Assembly (NCBI RefSeq): GCF_000003195.3
Contig: NC_012870.2
Span: forward strand, 30,248,477 to 30,312,476
Direction of reading: 5' to 3'
Source of the DNA: Sorghum bicolor
Lineage: Eukaryota > Streptophyta > Magnoliopsida > Poales > Poaceae
Length of the DNA: 64,000 nucleotides
Shown here: in pieces, positions 34,268 to 45,097 of the stretch
How the letters are laid out: each line of letters starts with the position of its first letter
Numbering within the stretch: the stretch's first letter is position 1
The notes under the pieces: model-generated
What the model was told of the DNA's origin: nothing
The model's database searches: none
What the model saw: the letters and a program-made list of their open reading frames with translations, nothing else
Program-made: the position numbers and the translations under genes

Positions 34268-35608
34268 TGTTGACACTAGCTAACACCACTTAGATACTAG
34301 GTTGTCAACCCCAGCATGGTGCCAGAGTGTACAAAGGTATTTATAAATGTAAAGGCTCTCTAGAAAATAATCTATTCTATCCGCAAGTGCACAGATAAAA
34401 CACCTCATTGTAGCATTTCACCAGGATAAGTATTCCAGGTATCGTTATTTATAATTTTGCTTAAGAGAACAAAGGATGAAATTAAAATAAGGACAAAACC
34501 TATCAAGGCATAGACTAGAGATAAACTTGCAAGAACATGATTACTAATGAAAAACTCGTCACACAGTCACTTACTTTGGCAGGGGGTAAACCATAAAGAT
34601 AATGATAATGAATTATAAGTTCAAGGGTAAATAACACAGCGATTAGAAAATAGACTACTCCTCATATATGTAGGTGATGTCGGATTAGCTAGAGAATGGA
34701 TTCTAAGTTATCTACTATCTACTAAGTCATAATCTACTCTAGTTATCTACAAGATCATATATAGCATAAAAGACTCTTCATTCATGTATAAGGAACATTG
34801 CTAAAGTAAATCAGAACATCGCAAGACTTACTCCACAATACAAGTTCTGCCTGTCCTATCAACGGAGGGTGGACTATATAAGAATCAACGAAGCTGTCAC
34901 TATCACGAACTACCACACAACCCGGCCAATAGGATACATTTGCAGATAAATAACATCTAAGCACCACGCTCACATGTGATCTACCACTTAACTCCCTCGC
35001 GTCAAGAGCTAAGCGCTTTGCAAACTTATACATAAACTCATTATCAATCATAACTATATCAAATATAGAACTAGAGCAAACTAAGAACATAATAATTAGA
35101 GACATAATGCAATTAGAACAAAGAATTAGAGAAAGATATGAATAATACCAATCTTTATTACCGAAGATCCGAATCCAGAGCGTAGTGCTCTACTTCTCTA
35201 ATTGCTATCTAATCAAACCTCTAAACTTGAAGGATTAGGGAGTAGCTAATTCTAATTCTCTGTGGGAGAGAAGCTCTAAACCCTAACTTTGATGGCTACC
35301 TCTGAATAATGATTTCTTCTCTTCTCTTCTCTCCTCCAGGGGTGGAGAGGGCTTGGTTATATAGTCCTTTCAAGTGAATTTGGGCCGTTGGATCAAACCG
35401 ACATTGATTGTATGGTTTAGATTCATCCTTTAGGTCGGTGGAGTTTAGTCCCGAAAGAGAGTCCTGATTGGACTCTAACCTTGGGCGCCCGCCCTGCCCC
35501 CGAGCCCGATCCTCTTCTCGTTCGTTCCCGTGGCTTCTGGACTCTTCTAGATTGAGGAAAATTGCGCGGCACGTAATTATCTCGTTGTAAACATGACATG
35601 TGGGCCTT
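34268..35608 (-). repeat. 5' LTR (right) of E, portion before D
   Basis: Begins TGTTGACACTAGC and runs nearly identical to 25578-26944. Minus-strand TATA box at 35357-35363. It is interrupted at GCCTT (35604-35608) by element D and continues at 44937-45092. Confidence 0.95.
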
Positions 35609-36844
35609 TGTTGACGGTTCTTAAGTATCAATTTTAATTATCAAATAAACAAGAGAAAGGACCAATATGCAACCAACACCTAGAATTAGGGTTTGATCTG
35701 ACAGAATTCCACGAGTTTTGTTGTTTATCTATTTCTGCAGGGGGTTATCAGGAAATAAGGAAGAAAGGCCCAGATGTCAGGATTACATAGAGATATCAAC
35801 GCACCGCGCAATTTTACATCATCTAGAAGACTCCAGAAGCCACGAGACCGAAGTGGAGGCCAAACAGGGCCAGGCCCAGGGCGCCCGCCCTGGTAGCCTG
35901 GGCGCCCGCCCCCCCTGTTGGAGCCAAATCAGGACTCTTTCGCTCGGGATATTCCACCGACCTATTGGATCAAGAAAAACATAGTACCACCTCGCCTATC
36001 GACCCAAAAATGCATAGAAGGGGAGGACTATATAAGCAAGGCCCCCCTGGCCCCTGGAGAAGACATGAAGAAATTATCATAGAGACTGAGGGGTACCCTC
36101 GAAGGAAAACCTCTTCTCTAATTAATATTTCTTTTTAGGCTTAGTAATCAATGTAAGGTAGAAATAGATCTTCTAGTTTCTACTAGATTGAGAGAGATAG
36201 AGTGGAGGTGTAGAGTGGAGGAAGCCCGGCCTGTCGGTGTCTACTCCAAGCTTGTACCTGCGGGATCAAGTTCTCCTAACCCGAAGCTTGCTCCTAGGAT
36301 TCTTCAGTAATTCGACTTCTAAATTCTAGTAAGTTCTTGTTTTATTGTTCTTATGGTTTATGAGTTTACTTTAATCTCTTCGCGTAGAGTTTAGAGTAAT
36401 CATTGCTGTCGTAAACGTGGTGTTTAGGCTGGGGTACTCATAGATATTCCCTGACTAGCTGGACCGTGGTAGTAGTGAGGAACGTGACATTTCCGAGCTA
36501 CCTTTGTAGATCACATCTCGTTAGCAGGAAGGATAGGGTTTATAGGTGCGGGTTGAACATCCTTTGTGGTGTCTAGATTCCGTTAGCCTCCCCATTAGAA
36601 CAGTAGATCATCCTTACCAAGGTTAGAAGGAGACTACGGTTACAGTCTTCTCTATTTATCACTCACATCGAAAGACATTCTTTGTGCCTAAAGGTTAGTA
36701 GTAATAGACCGGTTAGTCAGATGCACTCTTTCTCCTAGTGGTAAAAAAATAAATACGATACTCTGGATAATTTCCCGGGTGAAGTGCTCACCGATATCCG
36801 TGCGCTTGCGGATCAATTCCTTATTGCGTTCCCAAATATCAACA
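35609..36844 (+). repeat. 5' LTR of element D
   Basis: 1,236 bp. GC block with two GGGCGCCC words at about 35878-35910, and a TATA box (TATATAAGC) at 36029, about 150 bp downstream. It ends ATCAACA. Confidence 0.97.
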
Positions 36845-36852
36845 AGCATTTC

Positions 36853-36870
36853 TGGCGCCGTTGCCGGGGA
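36853..36870 (+). other. primer-binding site of D, tRNA-Asp type
   Basis: TGGCGCCGTTGCCGGGGA, eight bases after the LTR. Complementary to the 3' end of plant tRNA-Asp as known for Athila-lineage elements. Confidence 0.92.
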
Positions 36871-36910
36871 GAAAGACGGTTGCTGAGATAACCTGTGTCT
36901 TGCTATTAGC

Positions 36911-39900
36911 TTGTATCTATACTTTTATCTTTTCTTATCTTTTATATTCTTTATTTTTCTTTATCCTTACCTTACGGAAAACCAAAATTCTAAATCGATC
37001 CATGAGTCTGCAATCCCTTTAGCAACTGACCTTTTACCATGGGAATCATCACAGCCTATCCAAACATCCCAGTATAAGTTAAGTTCTAGGTTGATTGCCA
37101 TGATTCAAAACCTATCTTTTTCGGGAAAGGAAGACGAAAACCCTTACCTTCATATTAGAGATTTTGAGCAAACATGTGATTGTCTTCGCATTGAAGGCAT
37201 TTCTGATAAGACTTTACGTTGGAAGCTTTTTCCTTTTTCTTTAAGGGGAGAAGCTAGACAATGGTATAGTCAGAAGGTAAGTCAACAACAGGGTGAATGG
37301 GAAGTTTTACGAGCCAACTTTTGTCTAGATTTCTATTCCCTTGACCGTATAGCCGACCTTAGACTCGAAGTCCTATCTTTTAAACAAAAAGATAATGAAA
37401 CTTTGGGAAAATCCTGGAAACGTTTTTCTGATCTTTTAGAATCTGGTCCAAACCTTAATCTTGAAGACCCTGTTCTTTTATTTCACTTTTTTCGAGGTCT
37501 TCAGAAAAATCACAAACAAATGCTACACACAATGTCTAGAGGTTCTTTCTTTCGCATCCCTGCTGATGAAGCTAGAGTGATCCTAGATAGAATCCTAGAA
37601 GCTGAGATGGATAATACCCTTCATGATGAAACCTACGAAGCCGAAGTAGACACTCTGCCAAGTTCTTCATCTACTTTAGCTATCCCAAGTTCTGAGCCAC
37701 AAGAGGAAGAAATTCCACTACCGGACTTCATGCTGGATATAGAATCTGATCTTTTTCCCGATTTTGGAAATATTTCAAACTACCATTCTATTGACAAACC
37801 CCAAAACGGCCAGTTTAGCATTTATTTACCAAGTGAATATCAATTGAGAGAGCTTATCTCAGTCATGAGTAGCGAATGGTTGGAGGAATCGGAGCTTTCC
37901 TCTGATGTGATCCGTTTGGACACACCCTCTATAACTATACGCTGTGCTTATGATTCTGATCGATTTAATGCTCTTTATAATCCTATTGTGGGGATCAACA
38001 TCATGTCTGAATCCTTTGCACTTAAACTATTTAAAAATATTGTTTTAACCCCCACAACAAAAGTCATAAAGGAATCTTCGGGACGATTAGTCCCCAGTCT
38101 TGGAATTATTAATGTCCTACCTCTTACGGTAGAAGGCTCCATGGTTCATTTGAACTTCTATATCTTTGATACATGGGACTTCGACCTGTTGATAGGACAA
38201 CCTTTTAGAAGACTCCTTTATGAAGGTCATACTGGAAAGCTACACATTTCTTTTGGAAAAACCTTTAACTTCCCAATAATAATTTCACACTCCTTAAATA
38301 ATAAGGCCGAGTCATATCTTTTGCCTGATCCTATGGAGGAAGTAAAAGCTGCATCTCTAGAGCTTTTAGATGAACCAGACTTAGAAGACGAAACTCCTTT
38401 CTTCACAGAAGAAGAAGACGAACCTTCCGAGCCTGAACCCTTAGATAAGTTTGCAGAAACACCTAGACCTCCTATAGAGCTTAAAACTTTACCACCCGGT
38501 CTTACCTATGCTTTCCTAAACAATAATCCAGAGTTCCCTGTGATCATTAGCAATAAACTCACTCAGGATCAAACTCTGCGATTAATGACCATTCTTGAGA
38601 AACATCACTCAGTTTTCGGCTACTCACTTCAAGATCTTACAGGAATCAGTCCTATGATTTGTACCCATCGTATTCCAACAGATCCTTCTGTTACACCCTC
38701 TCGAGAACCCCAACGTAGACTTAACAACACTATGAGAGAGGTAGTTAAAAAAGAAGTTATAAAGTTGCTGCATGCAGGGATTATATATCCTGTGCCGCAC
38801 AGTGAGTGGGTAAGCCCAGTACAAGTTGTACCTAAAAAGGGAGGCATGACTGTTATTATGAATGAAAAGAACGAGCTAATTCCGCAGCGCACCGTCACAG
38901 GATGGCGGATGTGCATAGACTATAGAAAACTAAACAAAGCCACGAGAAAGGATCACTTTCCTTTACCTTTTATAGATGAGATGCTAGAGCGGTTAGCAAA
39001 CCATTCATTCTTCTGTTTCTTAGATGGATATTCAGGGTATCACCAAATCCCGATCCATCCTGATGACCAAAGCAAAACCACTTTTACATGCCCTTATGGA
39101 ACATATGCTTACCGTAGAATGTCTTTTGGGTTATGTAATGCACCAGCTTCTTTTCAAAGATGCATGATGTCTATATTTTCTGATATGATTGAAGAGATTA
39201 TGGAAGTTTTCATGGATGATTTCTCTGTTTATGGAAAAACTTTTGATAGTTGTCTTGAAAACTTAGACAAGGTTTTGCAAAGATGTGAAGAAAAGTACTT
39301 AATCCTTAATTGGGAAAAATGTCATTTTATGGTTAGGGAAGGAATAGTGCTAGGACACTTAGTGTCTGAAAGAGGGATTGAGGTAGACAAAGCTAAAATT
39401 GAAGTAATTGAACAACTACCTCCACCTGTGAACATAAAAGGAATTCGAAGCTTTCTTGGCCATGCTGGTTTTTATCGTAGATTCATAAAAGATTTTTCAT
39501 TTATTGCTAGACCACTTACTCTTTTGCTAGCCAAGGATGCTCCTTTCGAATTTGATGATGCATGTCTAACATCTTTCAATTTATTAAAGAAAGCACTCAT
39601 CTCTGCACCAATCATTCAACCCCCTGATTGGTCGTTGCCTTTTGAAATTATGTGTGATGCTAGTGATTATGCTGTGGGGGCAGTATTGGGACAAACTAAA
39701 GATAAGAAGCATCATGCAATTGCTTATGCCAGTAAAACTTTGACAGGAGCTCAACTTAATTATGCAACCACTGAAAAAGAGCTTCTGGCTGTTGTCTTTG
39801 CCATTGATAAATTTAGATCTTATTTAGTTGGAGCTAAAATAATTGTTTACACTGATCATGCTGCACTAAAATATTTGCTCACTAAAAAAGATGCTAAACC

Positions 39901-41363
39901 TCGCCTGATTAGATGGATCTTATTACTCCAAGAATTTGACTTAGAAATAAAAGATAAAAAAGGAGTAGAAAATTCTGTTGCTGATCACTTGTCTAGAATG
40001 TATTTTAAGAATCCACAGGAAACCCCCATCAATGATTTACTCCGGGGCGACATGCTCTACGGGATTAACAGGTCTGACCCCTGGTATGCAGATATTGTTA
40101 ATTTTATGGTTTCAGGGTATGTACCACCAGGAGCAAACAAGAAGAAGCTTATTCATGAAAGTCGTTCACATATATGGGATGAGCCATACCTCTTCCGAGT
40201 ATGCTCTGATGGCTTACTCAGGAGAAGTGTGACCACTGAAGAAGGATGGAAGATCATCGACAGATGTCATTCATCACCATATGGAGGTCACTATGGAGCA
40301 TTCCGTACACATTCAAAGATCTGGCAGTGTGGATTCTATTGGCCTACAATGTATGAAGACACGAAGCAATATATCAGAAGATGTGGGCCATGTCAAAGGC
40401 ACGGAAACATAAATACAAGGGATGCAATGCCACTTACCAATAACCTTCAGATTGAGCTCTTTGATGTCTGGGGAATAGACTACATGGGTCCATTTCCTCC
40501 ATCAAAGAAGTGTGAGTACATCTTGGTGGCAGTTGACTATGTCTCCAAGTGGGTAGAAGCATTACCTTGCAAGCATGCCGACAACATCAGTTCAAAGAGG
40601 ATGTTTGAAGAAATTATATTTCCAAGATTTGGAGTTCCCAGAGTAGTGATAAGTGATGGAGGAGCACACTTCATCGACAAACGCTTCAAGCAATATCTAT
40701 CAAGACATGGAATCCGTCACAACGTCGCTACCCCCTATCATCCTCAGACAAGTGGCCAAGCAGAGACTTCCAACAAACAAATCAAGAATATTCTTCAGAA
40801 GACAGTAAATGAAATGGGAACGGCATGGAAAGACAAGTTACCCGATGCACTCTGGGCATACCGGACAGCATACAAGACCCCAATTGGGATGTCTCCATAC
40901 CAATTGGTGAACGGGAAGACTTGCCACCTACCTGTTGAACTAGAGTTCAAAGCACACTGGGCTATAAAGAGATGGAATGGACCTAGATGTTGCTGGAGAT
41001 TATAGAAGAATGCAACTATCAGAATTGGAAGAATGGCGAGAGAAGGCATATCACAATTCAAAGATCTACAAAGAAAGAGTCAAAAGGTGGCATGACAAGA
41101 GAATCAAGAAGGAGTTCACACCCGGAGATAAGGTATTACTTTTTAATTCCAGGGTGAAGCTTTTCGGGCATGGAAAACTCCGGAGCAAATGGGAAGGACC
41201 ATTCAAGGTAATCAATTCATCATCCCACGGAGCTATCACACTTCAAAATAGCGAAGGTACGTTATTCAAGGTAAATGGTCAACGTCTTAAATTATTTTTA
41301 GAGCCCAATGAGGAATTTGAAGAAATAGACGTAGTCCATTTTTACCTTCCCATGGAGAATTAG
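36911..41363 (+). CDS. gag-pol polyprotein of D, one frameshift near the C-terminus
   Basis: Open from 36911 (a TTG, not ATG) for 1,364 codons; the first in-frame ATG is near residue 63, so the true start is uncertain. Gag core is at about residues 70-240 ([16 protein letters not shown]). A protease-like region at 340-450 lacks the catalytic motif ([16 protein letters not shown]) but keeps LLIGQPF. RT is at about 560-800 with [20 protein letters not shown] and the catalytic FMDD at 39209-39220. RNase H ([25 protein letters not shown]) is near 905-1030. Integrase has a His/Cys finger near 1120-1160 and D-D-E residues in [18 protein letters not shown] and SGQAE. A one-base indel near 40976 ends the frame at 41005; the integrase C-terminus continues in the next frame to 41363. 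Confidence 0.9.
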
Positions 41364-41772
41364 AGCCCGACACTTTTGGGCTGATGGTTTTGGGTCATAT
41401 ATATATTTTTCTAAATAATTTCGCATCTAGAAACGCGCTCGGAGAAGTGGGCCCACAGAGGGGCCAGAGAGAGGGCGGGCGCCCAGCCCCTGTTCCCCCT
41501 CGGTCCCGACTTTCTCTGTTATGGAAAATGCACTTAGGGTGATCCGAATAATCCCTCGGATGGAAAGTTTCGCACGCACATCGACGGGAGCAACCCGAAC
41601 AACTCATAGAGGCACCCTTTTGACCCCTATATAAACAGACCCCTGACTTCAGTTTTCAAACACCAAGCCATCAAGCCTCCTCTCCTTCAATTAGAGCTTG
41701 ATTAGCTCTCCTTCAATTAGAGCTTGATTAGCTCTTTTTCAATTAAAGTTTTATTAGTTCCTTGTTATTCCA
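41364..41772 (+). promoter_or_regulatory. internal promoter of D upstream of the 3' ORF
   Basis: A GC-rich block with GGGCGGGCGCCC (41473-41484) is followed about 155 bp later by CCTATATAAACAGACC (41635-41650), a strong TATA box, and a 130-base leader with repeated CTCCTTCAATTAGAGCTTGATTAG-like units before ATG 41773. The block-to-TATA distance and the sequence around the TATA resemble the LTR promoter of the same element. I infer a subgenomic promoter. Confidence 0.6.
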
Positions 41773-42402
41773 ATGGCCGAGAAGTACCACGACGATTGGG
41801 AAGTCGTCCCCTTCAACCTCAACATGGAGCCAGTGGAAGACCCCGATGCCCGTGCTCTCGTCCCGGCCAACACAGAGCGTCAGCTAGAAGCCATGCCATT
41901 ATGCCAACGCAGCTCCGCCCAATCTTACCATGCTCAACCAGTTCTCACCGCACCACCACAACCCCTACTCCTCAAAGGATCATCATCCAAGACGAAGACC
42001 ACTATCAAGGTGCCAACCGGCACGAGGATCCTTCCACCTAGACCCAATGAGAGGGTCGTTGGAGTCAAGACCAACCGGAGCGGCGAGATCAGCAGCATTC
42101 GCTACACTACGGAGGAGGAAAGGCCTTACTTTGAAGAGATTAGAGCAGCCAAAGTCTGTTTCATCCCTCCAAAGGCAGCCCCGAAGCACTCTCTCAATGC
42201 TTTTGAGACACCTCCCAAGCGTCGCAAGACTATAATGGATATTGATGAGGAAGTTCGCAGGCTAGATAGAGTTATCATAGACCTCCAGTCTTCGATTAAT
42301 TCCCTCACTAGGCAGCTCTCTAACCACAACACCATTATACTAGGCCTTAGGCAGGATCTTGCTAGTGCCAACAAGAAGATTAAAGAATTAGAGCGCCGCT
42401 AA
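41773..42402 (+). CDS. 209-aa accessory 3' ORF of D, NLS-like and coiled coil
   Basis: A complete ORF with ATG at 41773 and stop at 42402, located after integrase where Athila elements may carry an env-like or other extra gene. The N-terminal half is Pro-rich and acidic without a recognised domain. Near residues 150-155 PPKRRKT resembles a nuclear localisation signal. Residues about 157-209 form a heptad-rich coiled coil (VRRLDRVIIDLQSSIN, then LRQDLASANKKIKELERR). I see no signal peptide or membrane segment, so an envelope role is unlikely. It shares with the 3' ORF of E only the position and a C-terminal coiled coil. It is intact in this young element, which suggests recent selection, but I do not know its function. 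Confidence 0.75.
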   Translation: MAEKYHDDWEVVPFNLNMEPVEDPDARALVPANTERQLEAMPLCQRSSAQSYHAQPVLTAPPQPLLLKGSSSKTKTTIKVPTGTRILPPRPNERVVGVKTNRSGEISSIRYTTEEERPYFEEIRAAKVCFIPPKAAPKHSLNAFETPPKRRKTIMDIDEEVRRLDRVIIDLQSSINSLTRQLSNHNTIILGLRQDLASANKKIKELERR

Positions 42403-43099
42403 GTTATCTAGATTAGACCTTGAGGCAATGCATTTTAGTTATCTATCTTTAAATTCGGTTTAGGTTTATTATTATTATCAGTTTGCTACTAGTCTTTTGT
42501 AATAAATGCCTCAAGATTAATAAAGAGTATTATTATTATGTCTTGTGTGTCTCTACTTTATTTTTGTACAAGAAAGCAGAAAACAAGTATGGGGGAGATC
42601 CCTCGACATGCCAAACACACTCCAACTCCACCATTCAGGTACACACTCTGCACACTTTACTTTACACATACATTTATTCTGGATTATGCAGATTACTGTT
42701 TCCGACATGATAAAACAAAAGGATTAAAATATTTCTAATCATGATTAATCTCAATCTATGATATTTCCTGAAAACTTGCAATTATTATAAAATCATTTTA
42801 AAACCCTGTGTTACTTAAGTCAATATGGAATATGTGATGGAAGAGTATGAGTTTCTTATTCTTGATATCATTGTTGCTTGGAGAATCTATTTCAAAATAT
42901 TCAAAATTCTAGCTACCATCCTCAGTGTTTTATATGCCTGATAAAACTGAAAATATTAATTATGATTATAAAAAGCTATCTGCTCTGTATTGAGTTTGTT
43001 CAAAATGAGTTAGACCCTTGTTGAGAGATTTATCATGCTCCTAAGATCAAGACATTATTTCAGTAAGATTCACTCTTTCGAAGTATTATTGCATTAGAG
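42403..43099 (+). other. 3' non-coding region of D, upstream part
   Basis: No gene. It has a polypurine-like CAAGTATGGGGGAG (42584-42597), almost the same as the terminal tract at 43682. Confidence 0.6.
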
Positions 43100-43260
43100 G
43101 CATGGGCTATGCAAAAAATAGAAATCTTTCGAGGAAATAAAAAGGAGCAAGTGCTCGACAACCTCGCAGAAAAAATGGACAAGTGTCCGGCAGTAGAATT
43201 AGGGGTACCTCGGTATCCACTTAAAAAAAAGAGAAGAGAAAAAAAAATGATAGCCCATGC
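43100..43260 (+). other. conserved multi-hairpin element, copy in D
   Basis: Outer stem GCATGGGCTAT (43100-43110) with ATAGCCCATGC (43250-43260), 11 perfect pairs. CGAGG (43130-43134) with CCTCG (43162-43166), enclosing GAGC-AAGT-GCTC (43145-43156). GGAC-AAGT-GTCC (43177-43188). Linker CAGTAGAATTAGGGG. GGGTA-CCTCGG-TATCC (43203-43218). Compared with A, the inner stem changes G-C to A-T on both sides, keeping the pair and the AAGT loop. Confidence 0.75.
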
Positions 43261-43696
43261 TCCCTCTAATAAGCAATATGCCAGCAAGAGTTGACAAAGT
43301 TTTTAATTTCCAAAGTCTTTAATCTAAGAGTATGACATTCCCCTCCTCGGATCCCGTTTTGATCAGGCAATAAATGCAAAGTAAGTATGCTTGAGAATTT
43401 TCGCAAATTAAAACAGCCTCAGTGAGATATATATAAAAGATAATGAGTGATCTGAGAAGAACCTATGAGGATAAAAAGGTATGCTAACTTTCTTTCAAAA
43501 ATATAAAAAAACTCCAAGTGACAGGATTGAGAAGAAAGGATCTTTACTTTTGATCATAAACTTCCCTGACTATGGTACACAGTAGATTTTTAACACCCTG
43601 CAATTATATAGAGAATGCTTTAAAATGTTTACCCCAGATATTGTTCTTAACCATCCTTTTCTCGAGGACGAGTAAAAGCCTAAGTATGGGGGTATT
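43261..43696 (+). other. 3' end of D interior with polypurine tract
   Basis: No gene. AAGTATGGGGGTATT (43682-43696) lies directly before the 3' LTR and is the plus-strand primer. Confidence 0.8.
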
Positions 43697-44931
43697 TGTT
43701 GACGGTTCTTAAGTATCAATTTTAATTATCAAATAAACAAGAGAAAGGACCAATATGCAACCAACACCTAGAATTAGGGTTTGATCTGACAGAATTCCAC
43801 GAGTTTTGTTGTTTATCTATTTCTACAGGGGGTTATCAGGAAATAAGGAAGAAAGGCCCACATGTCAGGATTACATAGAGATATCAACGCACCGCGCAAT
43901 TTTACATCATCTAGAAGACTCCAGAAGCCACGAGACCGAAGCGGAGGCCAAACAGGGCCAGGCCCAGGGCGCCCGCCCTGGTAGCCTGGGCGCCCGCCCT
44001 CCTGTTGGAGCCAAATCAGGACTCTTTCGCTCGGGATATTCCACCGACCTATTGGATCAAGAAAAACATAGTACCACCTCGCCTATCGACCCAAAAACGC
44101 ATAGAAGGGGAGGACTATATAAGCAAGGCCCCCCTAGCCCCTGGAGAAGACATGAAGAAATTATCATAGAGACTGAGGGGTGCCCTCGAAGGAAAACCTC
44201 TTCTCTAATTAATATTTCTTTTTAGGCTTAGCAATCAATGTAAGGTAGAAATAGATCTTCTAGTTTCTACTAGATTGAGAGAGATAGAGTGGAGGTGTAG
44301 AGTGGAGGAAGCCCGGCCTGTCGGTGTCTACTCCAAGCTTGTACCTGCGGGATCAAGTTCTCCTAACCCGAAGCTTGCTCCTAGGATTCTTCAGTAATTC
44401 GACTTCTAAATTCTAGTAAGTTCTTGTTTTATTGTTCTTATGGTTTATGAGTTTACTTTAATCTCTTCGCATAGAGTTTAGAGTAATCATTGCTGGCGTA
44501 AACGTGGTGTTTAGGCTGGGGTACTCATAGATATTCCCTGACTAGCTGGACCGTGGTAGTAGTGAGGAACGTGACATTTCCGAGCTACCTTTGTAGATCA
44601 CATCTCGTTAGCAGGAAGGATAGGGTTTATAGGTGCGGGTTGAACATCCTTTGTGGTGTCTAGATTCCGTTAGCCTCCCCATTAGAACAGTAGATCATCC
44701 TTACCAAGGTTAGAAGGAGACTACGGTTGCAGTCTTCTCTATTTATCACTCACATCGAAAGACATTCTTTGTGCCTAAAGGTTAGTAGTAATAGACCGGT
44801 TAGTCAGATGCACTCTTTCTCCTAGTGGTAAAAAAATAAATACGATACTCTGGATAATTTCCCGGGTGAAGTGCTCACCGATATCCGTGCGCTTGCGGAT
44901 CAATTCCTTATTGCGTTCCCAAATATCAACA
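43697..44931 (+). repeat. 3' LTR of element D
   Basis: 1,235 bp, nearly identical to the 5' LTR, with TATA box at 44116-44122. Followed by GCCTT, then the remainder of E's LTR. Confidence 0.97.
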
Positions 44932-44936
44932 GCCTT

Positions 44937-45092
44937 CTCTCCATATTCTCTGATAACCCCCTGCAGAAATAGATAAACACCAAAGGTCGTGGAATTCTGT
45001 CAGATAAAACCCTAATTCTAGATGTTTGGTGCATATTGATCCTTTTCCATGTTTATTTGATTATTAATTTTAGTACTTATGGACCGTCAACA
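44937..45092 (-). repeat. 5' LTR (right) of E, portion after D
   Basis: Continues from 35608 and matches 26945-27100, ending GTCAACA at 45092, then the duplication GTCAT. Confidence 0.95.
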
Positions 45093-45097
45093 GTCAT

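Larger units (their letters stand above)
35609..44931 (+). mobile_element. young, nearly intact Athila-type element D
   Basis: 9,323 bp, with LTRs 35609-36844 and 43697-44931, both TGTTGACGG...ATCAACA, and duplication GCCTT (35604-35608 and 44932-44936). Primer site and polypurine tract are canonical. The interior encodes one long gag-pro-RT-RNaseH-integrase frame with a single frameshift near its end, then a separate 209-codon ORF behind an internal TATA box. I count about a dozen LTR mismatches by eye (about 1%). With the commonly used grass LTR rate of 1.3e-8 per site per year this suggests insertion well under one million years ago. It is the last large insertion in this nest. Confidence 0.97.
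25578..45092 (-). mobile_element. Athila-type non-autonomous element E
   Basis: LTRs at 25578-27100 and 34268-35608 joined to 44937-45092, flanked by GTCAT (25573-25577 and 45093-45097). The primer site (TGGCGCCGTTGCCGG) is at 34245-34259 and the polypurine tract at 27103-27115. On the minus strand the interior encodes gag and protease (33954-31995) and then a separate ORF in the env position (31141-28660). RT, RNase H and integrase are absent, so it would need pol from another element. The LTRs look about 98-99% identical apart from small indels. Later insertions: D in the right LTR, a solo LTR and a MITE in the 3' ORF. Confidence 0.95.

Noticed and set aside
36911..36990. Apparent hydrophobic signal peptide at the start of the D polyprotein
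   Set aside because: The frame starts at TTG and the residues come from a T-rich leader. No ATG supports translation from here.
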